DNA of 64,000 bases, taken from the NCBI RefSeq assembly GCF_019511645.1, contig NZ_JAEUAX010000015.1, positions 1 to 64,000 of the forward strand, given 5' to 3'. Shown here piece after piece: positions 1 to 8,510 of this stretch (positions are counted from its first letter, which is position 1; each line of letters begins with the position of its first letter). Below the pieces are notes generated by a model that searched no databases, had not been told where the DNA came from, and saw only the letters and a list, made by a program, of their open reading frames with translations. Made by a program: the position numbers and the translations under genes. The DNA is from Microbacterium ureisolvens (GTDB lineage Bacteria > Actinomycetota > Actinomycetes > Actinomycetales > Microbacteriaceae).

Positions 1-63
1 GAATAGGGGGTTCCGGTGGGGGGTTTCGGGATGCGGTCCGGGATACCGCCGGGCCGCACGCCG

Positions 64-69
64 TAGGCT
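64..69 (+). promoter_or_regulatory. -10 element for leaderless methyltransferase mRNA
   Basis: TAGGCT ends six bases before the GTG at 76. No purine-rich ribosome binding site lies between. This spacing predicts transcription starting at or next to the start codon, the same arrangement seen before many other genes in the window. Confidence 0.5.
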
Positions 70-75
70 CGGCGG

Positions 76-1263
76 GTGGAACTGTCCGAACTGGAAGCGC
101 TCCTGACGCCCGAGGGCCTGCGCCTGCTCGACGCGATGGGGCCGGTGGAGTCGTCCGACGATGTCGCGCGCACCGTGACCCGGCTCCGCCGCGACGGCCA
201 CTCCCCCGACCTCGTCTCGGCCGTCGTGGGCCAGGCGCGGCTGCGCACACGCGCGCGGGCGAAGTTCGGCGACCTGGCGCAACGGATGCTGTACACCCGC
301 GCGGGTCTCGAACAGGCGACGCGGCTGCCCATCGCGGCCCGGCACGCGGCCCGGTTCCGTGACGCAGGGTTCACGCGCGTCGCCGACCTCGGCTGCGGCA
401 TCGGCGGTGATGCCCTCGGACTCGCCGGACTCGGCCTGCGCGTCACGGCGGTCGATGCCGACCCGGTGACCGCCGGCATCGCGGCCTACAACCTCGCCCC
501 CTTCGGAGCCGACGCCGAGGTGCGTCTCGGCACCGCCGAAGAGACCGACCTCGACGGCGTCGATGCCGTGTGGCTCGACCCGGCGCGCCGCACCACGGGA
601 CACTCCGAGACCTCCCGCACCCGTCCCGAGGACTGGTCCCCGTCGCTCGACTGGGTGTTCGACCTCGCGCAGCGCATGCCCGTCGGCGTAAAGCTCGGCC
701 CCGGGCTCGACCGCGGCCTCATCCCCGCCGACGCCGAGGCCCAGTGGGTGAGCGCCGACGGGTCGACCGTCGAGCTGGTGCTGTGGTCGGGAGCGCTGGC
801 CCGCCCGGGCGTGCGCCGCGCCGCGCTCGTCATCCGCGGCGATCAGGCGCATGAGCTGACGGCGCAGACGGATGCTGCGGACCAGCCCACCCGATCCCTC
901 GGCGCGTTCCTCCACGAGCCCGACGGCGCCGTCATCCGCGCGCGCCTCATCGGCGACGTCGCCCGCACGCTCGAGGCCGGGATGCTCGACGAGCACATCG
1001 CCTACCTCACGTCGGACGCCGCCCTCACGTCGCCGTTCGTCTCGACGTTCCGCGTGCGCGAGGTGCTGCCCGCCGACGAGAAGGCCCTCGCGAAGGCGCT
1101 CCGCGAGCGCGACATCGGCCGCCTCGAGATCAAGAAGCGCGGAGTGGACATCGACCCCGCGGCCCTGCGCACCCGCCTGAAACTGCGCGGGTCGGCTTCG
1201 GCGACGCTCTTCCTGACGCGCATCGGCACGCGGCGCACGGCGATCCTCGCCGACCGGGTCTGA
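76..1263 (+). CDS. Class I SAM-dependent methyltransferase, THUMP-like C-terminal domain
   Basis: The protein has 395 residues and starts at GTG. A Rossmann-type SAM-binding loop is visible near residues 98-118 (VADLGCGIGGDALGL), followed by an acidic strand end (AVDAD) and a WLDPARR motif near residue 170 in the position of a methyltransferase active-site loop. The C-terminal part, rich in Arg and Lys (EIKKRGVDIDP), resembles the THUMP-like domain of an actinobacterial family usually annotated only as class I SAM-dependent methyltransferase. The substrate is unknown; RNA is plausible. It is convergent with the next gene and only six bases separate them, so its terminator must overlap coding sequence. 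The start is chosen from the -10 element six bases upstream. Confidence 0.85.
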   Translation: MELSELEALLTPEGLRLLDAMGPVESSDDVARTVTRLRRDGHSPDLVSAVVGQARLRTRARAKFGDLAQRMLYTRAGLEQATRLPIAARHAARFRDAGFTRVADLGCGIGGDALGLAGLGLRVTAVDADPVTAGIAAYNLAPFGADAEVRLGTAEETDLDGVDAVWLDPARRTTGHSETSRTRPEDWSPSLDWVFDLAQRMPVGVKLGPGLDRGLIPADAEAQWVSADGSTVELVLWSGALARPGVRRAALVIRGDQAHELTAQTDAADQPTRSLGAFLHEPDGAVIRARLIGDVARTLEAGMLDEHIAYLTSDAALTSPFVSTFRVREVLPADEKALAKALRERDIGRLEIKKRGVDIDPAALRTRLKLRGSASATLFLTRIGTRRTAILADRV

Positions 1264-1269
1264 CCTCGA

Positions 1270-1857
1270 TCAGCCGATGATGTGGGCTTGCGCCGCGGCG
1301 AAGAGAAGCCAGCCGGCGCTGTAGATGAACGACAGCGTGCCGAGCACGATCGCCCAGATCGCCATCGCGCGGCTCTCCAGTGGTCGACGAAGAGCGATGA
1401 CGGCCGACACGACGGCGACGAGGCCGATCGGGAAGCCCCAGCCGACGAACATCGACACGATGAGGCCGACGATCGCGAACGCGAGCGCCCAGCCCGCGAG
1501 GCCGCGGTGAAACGCCGAGTCGGTCGCCGTCCACGAGGTGTCGTCAGGCGTGAAGTCGCCGCCCGGCTCCGCCGGAGCCGTCTCCACGGTGACGGCGACA
1601 GGCGCCGTGGGAAGACGATGGAACCCGCCGCGATGCGCCCCCGGCAGGGGGGACGCGTCCTGCGCGAGATCGACATCGGGCGACACCGGAGTCACCGTCG
1701 GCTCCACCGGGCCCTTCGCGCCGTCCGGCGCTTCGTCTGTCGCATCCGCGCCCACGAGCGATGCGCTGTCCGCATCCTCAGGCGCCGGCTCGAGGTCACC
1801 CGGATCGGCCCCGGGCGTCTCGTCCTCGGCGGGTGGCAGCATCCGTTCGTCCGTCAT
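1270..1857 (-). CDS. Small membrane protein, DUF4190-like
   Basis: The protein has 195 residues. The first 110 or so are acidic, Pro/Ala-rich and probably disordered. The C-terminal 80 residues hold two strongly hydrophobic stretches (GLAGWALAFAIVGLIVSMFVG and AIWAIVLGTLSFIYSAGWLLF) around a short VSAVIALRRPLESRA linker, which is the DUF4190 pattern. The ATG overlaps the tsaD stop in ATGA, so it is translated as the last gene of the tsaB-rimI-tsaD unit. Function is unknown; a helical-hairpin membrane protein with a cytoplasmic tail is the most that can be said. Confidence 0.75.
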   Translation of the reverse strand: MTDERMLPPAEDETPGADPGDLEPAPEDADSASLVGADATDEAPDGAKGPVEPTVTPVSPDVDLAQDASPLPGAHRGGFHRLPTAPVAVTVETAPAEPGGDFTPDDTSWTATDSAFHRGLAGWALAFAIVGLIVSMFVGWGFPIGLVAVVSAVIALRRPLESRAMAIWAIVLGTLSFIYSAGWLLFAAAQAHIIG

Positions 1858-2921
1858 GCCGACTCCGCGACCTGGATCTCGGTGACGGGCAGCGTCGAAT
1901 CGGCGCCGAATTCGAGGGTCGAGGGCGCACGGCCCGACATGATGAGCTCCGAGGTCAAGGCCGCGATCATCGCGCCGTTGTCGGTGCACAGCGACAGCGG
2001 CGGGATGCGCACGGTCACGCCCTCGGCCGCGGCGCGCTCGATCGCCACGTCGCGCAGCCGCCGGTTGGCGATGACGCCGCCGCCCAGCAGCAGGCGCGGC
2101 ACACCGTGGTCGCGGCACGCGGCGAGGGCCTTCGTGACGAGCACGTCGACGACGGCCTCGCGGAAGCTCGCGGCCACGTCGGCCACGGGCACGGTCTCCC
2201 CTTGAGCCTCGCGCTGCTCGACCCACCGCGCGACCGCGGTCTTGAGGCCCGAGAACGAGAAGTCGTAGCGGTGCTTCGCCATGTCGCTCGCGCGCGACAG
2301 TCCCCGGGGGAACGCGATCGCCTTCGGATCGCCGGATGCTGCGGCCCGGTCGATCTCGGGACCTCCGGGATACGGCAGCCCGAGCAGTCGCGCGACCTTG
2401 TCGAAGGCCTCGCCCGCGGCATCGTCCATCGTCTCGCCGAGCAGCTCGACGTCGGTCGTGAGGTCGCGGACGAGGAGCAGCGACGTGTGCCCACCGCTGA
2501 CGAGGAGCGCGACGGTCGGGTACTCGAGGGGTGGCGCGTCGGCGTCGAGGATGTCGGCGGCGATGTGCCCGACGAGGTGGTTGACGGCGTACAGCGGCTT
2601 CTCGAGCGAGACGGAGAGGGCCTTCGCGGCGCCGACGCCGACCATGAGCGCGCCGGCGAGTCCCGGGCCGGAGGTCACCGCGACCGCGTCGAGGTCGGCG
2701 AGCGTCACCCCCGACTCGGCGAGCGCGGCCTCGATCGACGGCTGCAGCGCCTCGAGGTGCGCACGGGCGGCCACCTCGGGCACGACGCCGCCGTAGCGGG
2801 CGTGCTCGTCCATCGAGCTCGCGATCGTGTTGGACAGCAGCGTGCGGCCGCGCACGATCCCGATCCCCGTCTCGTCGCAGCTCGTCTCGATGCCGAGCAC
2901 CAGCGGTTCGGCGCGGTTCAC
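1854..2921 (-). CDS. tsaD: tRNA N6-adenosine threonylcarbamoyltransferase TsaD
   Basis: TsaD transfers the threonylcarbamoyl group from TC-AMP to A37 of ANN-decoding tRNAs, working with TsaB and TsaE in the cytoplasm. The 355-residue protein begins with the ASKHA signature VLGIETSCDETGIGIV and has the metal-binding His pair at 115 and 119 (NHLVGHIAAD), the SGGHTSLLLV loop and a C-terminal NG-containing loop (CTDNGAMIAAL). The start is GTG 2921: GGAGGGG lies seven bases before it, while an upstream GTG at 2927 sits too close to that site. The start overlaps the rimI stop in GTGA. Length is normal for the family. Confidence 0.95.
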   Translation of the reverse strand: MNRAEPLVLGIETSCDETGIGIVRGRTLLSNTIASSMDEHARYGGVVPEVAARAHLEALQPSIEAALAESGVTLADLDAVAVTSGPGLAGALMVGVGAAKALSVSLEKPLYAVNHLVGHIAADILDADAPPLEYPTVALLVSGGHTSLLLVRDLTTDVELLGETMDDAAGEAFDKVARLLGLPYPGGPEIDRAAASGDPKAIAFPRGLSRASDMAKHRYDFSFSGLKTAVARWVEQREAQGETVPVADVAASFREAVVDVLVTKALAACRDHGVPRLLLGGGVIANRRLRDVAIERAAAEGVTVRIPPLSLCTDNGAMIAALTSELIMSGRAPSTLEFGADSTLPVTEIQVAESA

Positions 2922-3403
2922 GTGCACACCCCTCCGTCCTCGTCCCGCCGGGCCCACCCGCGCAGGTCAAGCTTCATCACCACCGCGTCGACGTCGTCCG
3001 GCTGGTAGTACCGCGGCTTGCGGCCGATCTCGGCGAAGCCCTCCGACGCGTACAGGGACTGGGCGACGGGGTTGTCGGCGCGCACCTCGAGGAACACGTC
3101 CGTGACGCCGCGCCGCGCGGCCTCCTCGAGCAGCGCCCTGAGCATCGCGCGGCCGCGGCCGCGGCCCCGCGACACCTCGGCGATCGTGATGGTCTGGATG
3201 TCGGCATCCTTCGCCCCGGCGACTGCCCGAAGGCCCCCGTACCCGACGAGGCGGCCGGCTTCATCGTCGACGACGTACCAGCCGTGCGGCGACGAGAGCT
3301 CTTCGCGCATCATCGCCTCGGACCACGCGTCGGTCGGGAACGACGTGCGCTCGAGCGTCATGATGGCGGCGAGGTCGTCGGCGGTCGCGGGGCGCAGCGT
3401 CAC
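2918..3403 (-). CDS. rimI: Ribosomal protein S18-alanine N-acetyltransferase RimI (GNAT)
   Basis: This is a 161-residue GNAT-fold acetyltransferase. The acetyl-CoA binding loop is visible as SRGRGRGRAMLRAL (about residues 79-92), and the C-terminal motif NPVAQSLYASEGF is typical of RimI. RimI acetylates the N terminus of ribosomal protein S18; in Actinobacteria it is regularly found between tsaB and tsaD, as here. Both ends overlap the neighbours by four bases (GTGA), so the three proteins are probably translated in a coupled way. Confidence 0.9.
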   Translation of the reverse strand: MTLRPATADDLAAIMTLERTSFPTDAWSEAMMREELSSPHGWYVVDDEAGRLVGYGGLRAVAGAKDADIQTITIAEVSRGRGRGRAMLRALLEEAARRGVTDVFLEVRADNPVAQSLYASEGFAEIGRKPRYYQPDDVDAVVMKLDLRGWARRDEDGGVCT

Positions 3404-4059
3404 AGGTTCACCCGCTTCGGCGCGTGCGGCAGCGTCACGTCGGGCGAGCGGAGGTAGAGCGCGTCGGCGGGCCCGATGGTGCGTCCGGCGGCGAGCGCGC
3501 GGGCCGCGGCGAGCGCGAGCATGGCCGCGGGGATGCGGTCGGCGTCGCGGCGCGCGGCCCCGGCGCTCGCGAGCACGCCGTCGAGGTCGTCGCGGGGAGC
3601 GAGGGCGGACTCCGTCACGCGCACGGGCAGGCCATCGTCGTCGAGCCCGCGGTACAGCGTGTACGCGAACTCGCGGCGGCGCGCGTCGGTGACGACGGCG
3701 AACGTCTCGTCGGACGACTCCTCGTATCCGCCCGTGAGCGCATCGTGGATGAGCAGCTCGAGGGCGACGGCGTCGTGGCTCGGGACCGGCACGACCGGCA
3801 CACCGCGCCCGAGAGCGAACGTGCGGGCCGCGGCGATGCCCACGCGCAGCCCGGTGAACGGGCCGGGTCCCATGCCCGCAGCGACATGCGTGATCTCGGA
3901 CGGAGAAAGGGATGCCTCCGCCAGCGCCTGCTCGATCAGCGTGCCGATCACCTCGGCGTGGCCGCGGGGGTCTGCGCTCTCGACCTGCGAACGGATGACG
4001 CCGTCCGGCTCGACCACCGCCACCGCGGAGCCGAGCGACGTGTCGATGCCGAGAATCAC
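3400..4059 (-). CDS. tsaB: t6A biosynthesis protein TsaB
   Basis: TsaB is the catalytically silent partner that dimerises with TsaD to form the t6A transfer complex. The 219-residue protein opens with ILGIDTSLGSAVAVV, the ASKHA beta-hairpin, and has the family motif GMGPGPFTGLRVGIAAARTFA near residues 65-85. GTG 4059 is chosen as start because TACCCT ends six bases before it, while an adjoining GGAAGG would be too close for ribosome binding. This makes tsaB the first gene of a tsaB-rimI-tsaD-DUF4190 transcript that is leaderless. Confidence 0.9.
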   Translation of the reverse strand: MILGIDTSLGSAVAVVEPDGVIRSQVESADPRGHAEVIGTLIEQALAEASLSPSEITHVAAGMGPGPFTGLRVGIAAARTFALGRGVPVVPVPSHDAVALELLIHDALTGGYEESSDETFAVVTDARRREFAYTLYRGLDDDGLPVRVTESALAPRDDLDGVLASAGAARRDADRIPAAMLALAAARALAAGRTIGPADALYLRSPDVTLPHAPKRVNL

Positions 4060-4065
4060 CCTTCC

Positions 4066-4071
4066 AGGGTA
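4066..4071 (-). promoter_or_regulatory. -10 element for leaderless tsaB operon
   Basis: On the minus strand TACCCT is followed by six bases and then the GTG of tsaB. Confidence 0.45.
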
Positions 4072-4117
4072 GTCGGCGCCCCGTGCCGGGAGATCCGAGC
4101 GGCTCGGGCGCTTCCGC

Positions 4118-4200
4118 TCCTCAATCGAGGACCAGGGCAGAGGTGAGGAGCCTCTCGCCGGGTTTCCGTCCTCATCTCGGGCGTAACCCTCGATTGAGGA
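4118..4200. repeat. Intergenic inverted-repeat element, copy 1
   Basis: The element lies in the 191-base gap between tsaE and tsaB. It begins with TCCTCAATCGAGGA (4118-4131) and ends with the complementary CCTCGATTGAGGA (4188-4200). About 56 bases lie between, including GTGAGGAGCCTC and CATCTCGG. A second element of the same length and ends is at 39622-39703. The arms are also near-palindromes in themselves. It may act as a REP-like element or transcription terminator for tsaE. Confidence 0.6.
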
Positions 4201-4250
4201 CGCGTCACCCGAGGCGCAGACGGAGGATGGATGCCGCGGCCGCCGGACGC

Positions 4251-4805
4251 TCAGCCGTGCCGGGTGATCTTCACGAGGCGGGGGGTGTCGGCGTCGAGCT
4301 CGGCCTCGTGGGCGACGGTGCCGCACGCGTCGTCGACGCCGTGGCCGTGCCACTCGCGCTCCAGCTCGACCTCCCACCACCGGTCGCGCAGGCCGTCGAC
4401 GAGACCCCGTCCCCACTCGACGATGACGACGGAGCCGTCGAAGTCGATATCGAGGTCGTCGAGCTCCGCGGCGGAGCCCAGGCGGTATGCGTCGACGTGC
4501 ACGAGCGGTGCGCCGTCCGACAGCGACGGATGCGTCCGGGCCAGCACGAACGTCGGGCTCTGGATCGGCCCCCGCACGTCGAGCCCCCGGCCGATGCCGC
4601 GGGTGAGCGTTGTCTTGCCCGCGCCGAGCGGACCGGTGAGCACCACTATGTCGCCGGGGCGCAGCATTCGTCCCATCTCTTCGCCGAGTGCCTCCATCGA
4701 CGCGGGCGAGGTGATCTCGCGCGTGCCGACAAGGGCGTCGAGTCCCTGGGTCTGCGTGTTCACGCCGGGTGCAACGCCCGCGGCGTCCTCCGCGTTCCCG
4801 CTCAT
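4251..4805 (-). CDS. tsaE: tRNA threonylcarbamoyladenosine ATPase TsaE
   Basis: TsaE is the P-loop ATPase that drives turnover of the TsaBD t6A complex. The 184-residue protein has Walker A GPLGAGKT at residues 58-65, the switch motif SPTFVLARTH, and the family motif HVDAYRLGSAAEL followed by VIVEWGRGL. About 30 N-terminal residues precede the conserved core, and the C terminus extends slightly past the usual end. GAGGGAG lies five bases before the ATG. It is separated from tsaB by a repeat-containing gap, so the two may be separate transcripts. Confidence 0.92.
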   Translation of the reverse strand: MSGNAEDAAGVAPGVNTQTQGLDALVGTREITSPASMEALGEEMGRMLRPGDIVVLTGPLGAGKTTLTRGIGRGLDVRGPIQSPTFVLARTHPSLSDGAPLVHVDAYRLGSAAELDDLDIDFDGSVVIVEWGRGLVDGLRDRWWEVELEREWHGHGVDDACGTVAHEAELDADTPRLVKITRHG

Positions 4806-4926
4806 CGCCGCTCCCTCGTCCGTAACTCAGGATGGCTGCGCGGGCCGGAATGCAGAACCCGCGAATCTCCGCGGTTCCCGCGGACGCTCGCCCACAACGG
4901 TCGTGAGTAAGGAACGCGGCGCCCGC

Positions 4927-6051
4927 TCATTCCGACACCTGCCGGCGGGGTACGCGGGGGCCGATGCGGGTGACGATCTCGTAGTTGATGGTGCCGGCGG
5001 CGTCCGCCCAGTCGGCGGCCGACGGCACGCCCAGGGTCGGGTCGCCGAACAGCACCGCCGCGTCGCCCACGGCGACGGGTGCATCGCCCACGTCGACGAC
5101 GAACTGGTCCATCGCGATGCGGCCGGCGACGGCGAACCGGCGTCCGCCGATCACCACGGGCCCCGCACCCGACGCCTGGCGCGGCACGCCGTCGGCGTAC
5201 CCCAGGGGCACGAGGGCGAGCGTCGTGTCGCGCTCGGCGCGGTAGTCGTAGCCGTACGACACGCCCGTGCCCGCGGGCACGCGGCGGACGGCCGCGACCG
5301 ATCCGCGCAGGGTCATCGCGGGGCGCAGGCCCAGGTCGGCCGAGGTGCGGTCGTCGAACGGCGAGAGTCCGTAGATGCCGATGCCGATGCGGACGCACCC
5401 GAGGCGCGCCTCGGGCAGGTCGATCGCGGCGTGCGTCGCCGCGATGTGCCGCAGCGGCGGCGCGAGGCCGAGCGAGGCGGCGACGGCCACCGCGTCCTCG
5501 AACGCCCGCAGGGCGGCGCGGTCGTCCTGGGTCGACGCGTTCGAGAGGTGGCTGAACAGCGCGATGACGCGCACCCGCCCGATCCGCTCGAGGCGCGCGG
5601 CCTCGGCGAACACGACGCGGTAGTCGGCCGGGGCGATGCCGTTGCGGGAGAGCCCGGTCTCGAGTTTCAGGTGCACACCGACGGGACGATCGGCGGATGC
5701 TGCGGCCGCAGCCTTCTGCAGCTGCTCGAGGCTCGAGATACCGAGCTCGATCCCGAGTGCGGCGGCCTCGGCGAAATCCGCCCCGGGCGCGTGCAGCCAC
5801 GCGACGATCGGAGCATCGATGCCCGCGCGGCGCAGGGCCAGCGCCTCGGTGATGTCGGAGACCCCGAGCCGCGATGCGCCACCGGCGAGCGCGGCGAGCG
5901 CCGAGCGAACGGCCCCGTGCCCGTACCCGTCGGCCTTGACGACCGCGATGATCTCCGACCCCGTGAGCCGCCGCAGGTGCCGCACGTTGTCTTCGATGGC
6001 GCCCACGTCGACGAGTGCCTCGCGGAGGGCACCGGCGGGCAGGCGGCTCAC
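4927..6051 (-). CDS. alr: Alanine racemase
   Basis: This PLP enzyme interconverts L- and D-alanine for peptidoglycan synthesis. In the 374-residue protein the PLP lysine is K39 in VVKADGYGHG and the catalytic tyrosine is Y266 in GTGVSYGYDY. RIGIGIYG (about 221-228) is the phosphate-binding region. The GTG start overlaps the acpS stop in GTGA. The neighbours glmS and glmM (the latter at 46301) also feed the cell wall. A 121-base gap without obvious features separates alr from tsaE. Confidence 0.95.
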   Translation of the reverse strand: MSRLPAGALREALVDVGAIEDNVRHLRRLTGSEIIAVVKADGYGHGAVRSALAALAGGASRLGVSDITEALALRRAGIDAPIVAWLHAPGADFAEAAALGIELGISSLEQLQKAAAAASADRPVGVHLKLETGLSRNGIAPADYRVVFAEAARLERIGRVRVIALFSHLSNASTQDDRAALRAFEDAVAVAASLGLAPPLRHIAATHAAIDLPEARLGCVRIGIGIYGLSPFDDRTSADLGLRPAMTLRGSVAAVRRVPAGTGVSYGYDYRAERDTTLALVPLGYADGVPRQASGAGPVVIGGRRFAVAGRIAMDQFVVDVGDAPVAVGDAAVLFGDPTLGVPSAADWADAAGTINYEIVTRIGPRVPRRQVSE

Positions 6052-6509
6052 GCGCCGGCTCCTTCGGCGCCCCGCGATCCGCGAGACAGGGGGTTCGCAG
6101 CGAGACCGGGGACGTTGCCCTCGGTCTCGCGGAGAATCCCCTGGGTCGGCGCCTCCGGCACGGCCTCGAGAATCACGAACGCGGTCGCGAGGCCGGCGTC
6201 GTGCGAGAGGGACAGGTGCAGCGCCGTGATTCCCCGCTCGGCGATGACATCAGCCGTCGAGCCGCGCAGCGAGAACAGCGGACGACCTGACGCCTCCGAC
6301 GCGATCTCGATCTCTGTCCAGTGCACCCCGTCCGAGCCGCCGAGCGCCTTGATGAGCGCCTCCTTCGCGGCGTACCGCGCGGCCTGCGAGTGCGGCTTGA
6401 GCTGCTGCTCCGCCTCCGAGAAGAGCCGCGGGAGCAGCTGCGGGGTGCGCTCGATCGTCCGCTCGAACCGAGGGATGTCGACGATGTCGACGCCGATACC
6501 GACGATCAT
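6048..6509 (-). CDS. acpS: Holo-[acyl-carrier-protein] synthase
   Basis: AcpS moves 4'-phosphopantetheine from CoA to acyl carrier protein. The protein starts IVGIGVDIVDIPRFE (Mg-binding Asp) and has the second conserved helix RYAAKEALIKALG, then the C-terminal LHLSLSHDAGLATAFVI motif that normally ends the family. About 33 further residues follow, rich in Pro, Gly and Ala; these are an unusual extension. ATG 6509 is chosen because GGAGG precedes it by six bases; an ATG five codons upstream lacks such a site. It overlaps alr by four bases. Confidence 0.93.
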   Translation of the reverse strand: MIVGIGVDIVDIPRFERTIERTPQLLPRLFSEAEQQLKPHSQAARYAAKEALIKALGGSDGVHWTEIEIASEASGRPLFSLRGSTADVIAERGITALHLSLSHDAGLATAFVILEAVPEAPTQGILRETEGNVPGLAANPLSRGSRGAEGAGA

Positions 6510-6601
6510 GTGGTCCTCCTGCATGCTGCAGCCGCAGCATCCGCCACCCTATCGCGGCCCTCCGTCGCCCGACCTCCCCGTTGAGTCGGCGATGGATGCT
6601 G

Positions 6602-8452
6602 CTACTCGACCGTCACCGACTTCGCGAGGTTGCGGGGCTGGTCGACGTCGAGGCCCTTGGCCGTCGCGAGACCCATCGCGAAGACGTGCAGCGGGACCAC
6701 CGCGAGGAGCGGCTCGAAGAACGGGCCGGCCAGAGGGATGCGGAGCACCTCGTCGGCCTTCGGCAGCACGGCGGCGTCGCCCTCTTCGGCGATCGCGATG
6801 ACGCGGGCACCGCGCGCCCGGATCTCCTCGATCGAGGAGATGACCTTCTTGTGCATCTCGGACGACTTGCGCGGCGACGGCACGATCACGAAGACCGGCT
6901 GGCCGGGCTCGATGAGCGCGATCGGGCCGTGCTTGAGCTCGCCGGCGGCGAAGCCCTCGGCGTGGATGTACGCGAGCTCCTTGAGCTTGAGCGCACCCTC
7001 CAGCGCGATCGGGAAGCCGACGTGACGACCGAGGAACAGCACCGAGCGGGTGTCGGCCATCCAGTGGGCGAACTGCTCGATGCGGGGCTGCTCGCGCTCG
7101 AGGATCTGCGCGATCTTGCCCGGGATCGCCTCGAGCTCGCGCACGTGGTCGGCGGCGGCCTCCGGCGTGATCGCGCCGCGGACGCGGCCGATGTGCAGGG
7201 CCATCAGGTAGAGGGCCGTGATCTGCGCGACGAAGGCCTTGGTCGAGGCGACCGCGACCTCGGGCCCGGCGTGCGTGTAGACGATCGCGTCGGACTCCCG
7301 CGGGATCGTCGCCCCCTGCGTGTTGCAGACCGACAGCGTCTTCGCGCCGTGCTCGCGCGCGTACTTGACGGCCATGAGGGTGTCCATGGTCTCGCCCGAC
7401 TGGCTGATCGACACGACGAGGGTGTCGGGCCCGATCACCGGGTCGCGGTAGCGGAACTCGTGGGCGAGCTCGACGTCGACCGGGATGCGGGTCCACTGTT
7501 CGATCGCGTACTTGCCGACCTGGCCCGCGTACGCGGCGGTGCCGCAGGCGATCACGATGATGCGCGAGACGTCGGCGAAGAGCTCGTCGAGACCGTCGAG
7601 CTCGGGGATCACGACCTGACCGTCGCGGACGCGCCCGCGGATCGTGTTGGCGACGGCGTCGGGCTCCTCCGAGATCTCCTTGGCCATGAACGACGACCAT
7701 CCCCCCTTCTCGGCGGCGGCGGCGTCCCAGGTGACCTCGAACGGCTCGACCTCGACGGGGTTGCCGTCGAAGTCGGTGACGGTCACGGCCTCCGGGGTGA
7801 TCGCGACGATCTGGTCCTGCCCGATGGCGAGGGCGTTGCGCGTGTGCTCGACGAACGCGGCGACGTCCGAGCCGAGGAAGTTCTCGCCCTCGCCGAGGCC
7901 GATCACGAGCGGCGAGTTGCGACGGGCGCCGACCACCAGACCGGGCTGGTCCTCGTGCACGGCGAGGAGCGTGAACGCTCCTTCGAGGCGTGACACGACG
8001 GCGCGGAACGCGCTGACGAGGTCGCCGGTGCGGGTGTACTCGCGACCGAGGAGCACCGCGGCGACCTCGGTGTCGGTCTCGCTGCGGAACGTGAACCCGT
8101 CGGCGACGAGCTCGGACTTGAGCTCGAAGAAGTTCTCGATGATGCCGTTGTGGATCACGGCGAGCTTGTCGTCGTCGGCGAGGTGCGGGTGCGCGTTGCC
8201 GTCGGTCGGGCCGCCGTGCGTCGCCCACCGGGTGTGGCCGATGCCGGTGGTGCCGTCGGCGAGCGGGTGGGCGGCGAGGTCGTCGCGCAGCACCTTCAGT
8301 TTGCCCGCGCGCTTGCGCATCCCCAGTCCGCCGTCGCCGTCGATGACGGCGATGCCCGCGGAGTCGTAGCCCCGGTACTCGAGGCGCGAAAGACCCGAGA
8401 TCAGTACGGCCTGGCTCGGGCGCGGGCCCACGTATCCGACGATTCCACACAT
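6602..8452 (-). CDS. glmS: Glutamine--fructose-6-phosphate aminotransferase (isomerizing)
   Basis: GlmS makes glucosamine-6-phosphate from fructose-6-phosphate and glutamine, the entry to UDP-GlcNAc. The 616-residue protein begins MCGIVGYVG, so Cys2 becomes the N-terminal nucleophile of the glutaminase domain. LEYRGYDSAGIAV and the GNAHPH region follow. Two SIS domains occupy roughly residues 290-600 (ACGTAAYAG, SQSGETMDT, KELAYIHAEGFAAGELKHGPIALIE), and the protein ends in the canonical LAKSVTVE. No glmS ribozyme is evident upstream: a -10 element stands seven bases before the ATG, so the mRNA is predicted to be leaderless. Confidence 0.97.
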   Translation of the reverse strand: MCGIVGYVGPRPSQAVLISGLSRLEYRGYDSAGIAVIDGDGGLGMRKRAGKLKVLRDDLAAHPLADGTTGIGHTRWATHGGPTDGNAHPHLADDDKLAVIHNGIIENFFELKSELVADGFTFRSETDTEVAAVLLGREYTRTGDLVSAFRAVVSRLEGAFTLLAVHEDQPGLVVGARRNSPLVIGLGEGENFLGSDVAAFVEHTRNALAIGQDQIVAITPEAVTVTDFDGNPVEVEPFEVTWDAAAAEKGGWSSFMAKEISEEPDAVANTIRGRVRDGQVVIPELDGLDELFADVSRIIVIACGTAAYAGQVGKYAIEQWTRIPVDVELAHEFRYRDPVIGPDTLVVSISQSGETMDTLMAVKYAREHGAKTLSVCNTQGATIPRESDAIVYTHAGPEVAVASTKAFVAQITALYLMALHIGRVRGAITPEAAADHVRELEAIPGKIAQILEREQPRIEQFAHWMADTRSVLFLGRHVGFPIALEGALKLKELAYIHAEGFAAGELKHGPIALIEPGQPVFVIVPSPRKSSEMHKKVISSIEEIRARGARVIAIAEEGDAAVLPKADEVLRIPLAGPFFEPLLAVVPLHVFAMGLATAKGLDVDQPRNLAKSVTVE

Positions 8453-8459
8453 GGGCTCA

Positions 8460-8465
8460 ATGGTA
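8460..8465 (-). promoter_or_regulatory. -10 element for leaderless glmS
   Basis: On the minus strand TACCAT is followed by seven bases (tgagccc) and the ATG of glmS. No ribosome binding site is present. Confidence 0.5.
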
Positions 8466-8510
8466 GGCGGGCGGTTTCGCAAGGAACCCTTACGAATACG
8501 GCCGCCTCAC

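Noticed and set aside
8453..8510. glmS ribozyme
   Set aside because: Only 58 bases separate glmS from the cassette end, and a -10 lies seven bases from the ATG, leaving no room for a ribozyme leader.
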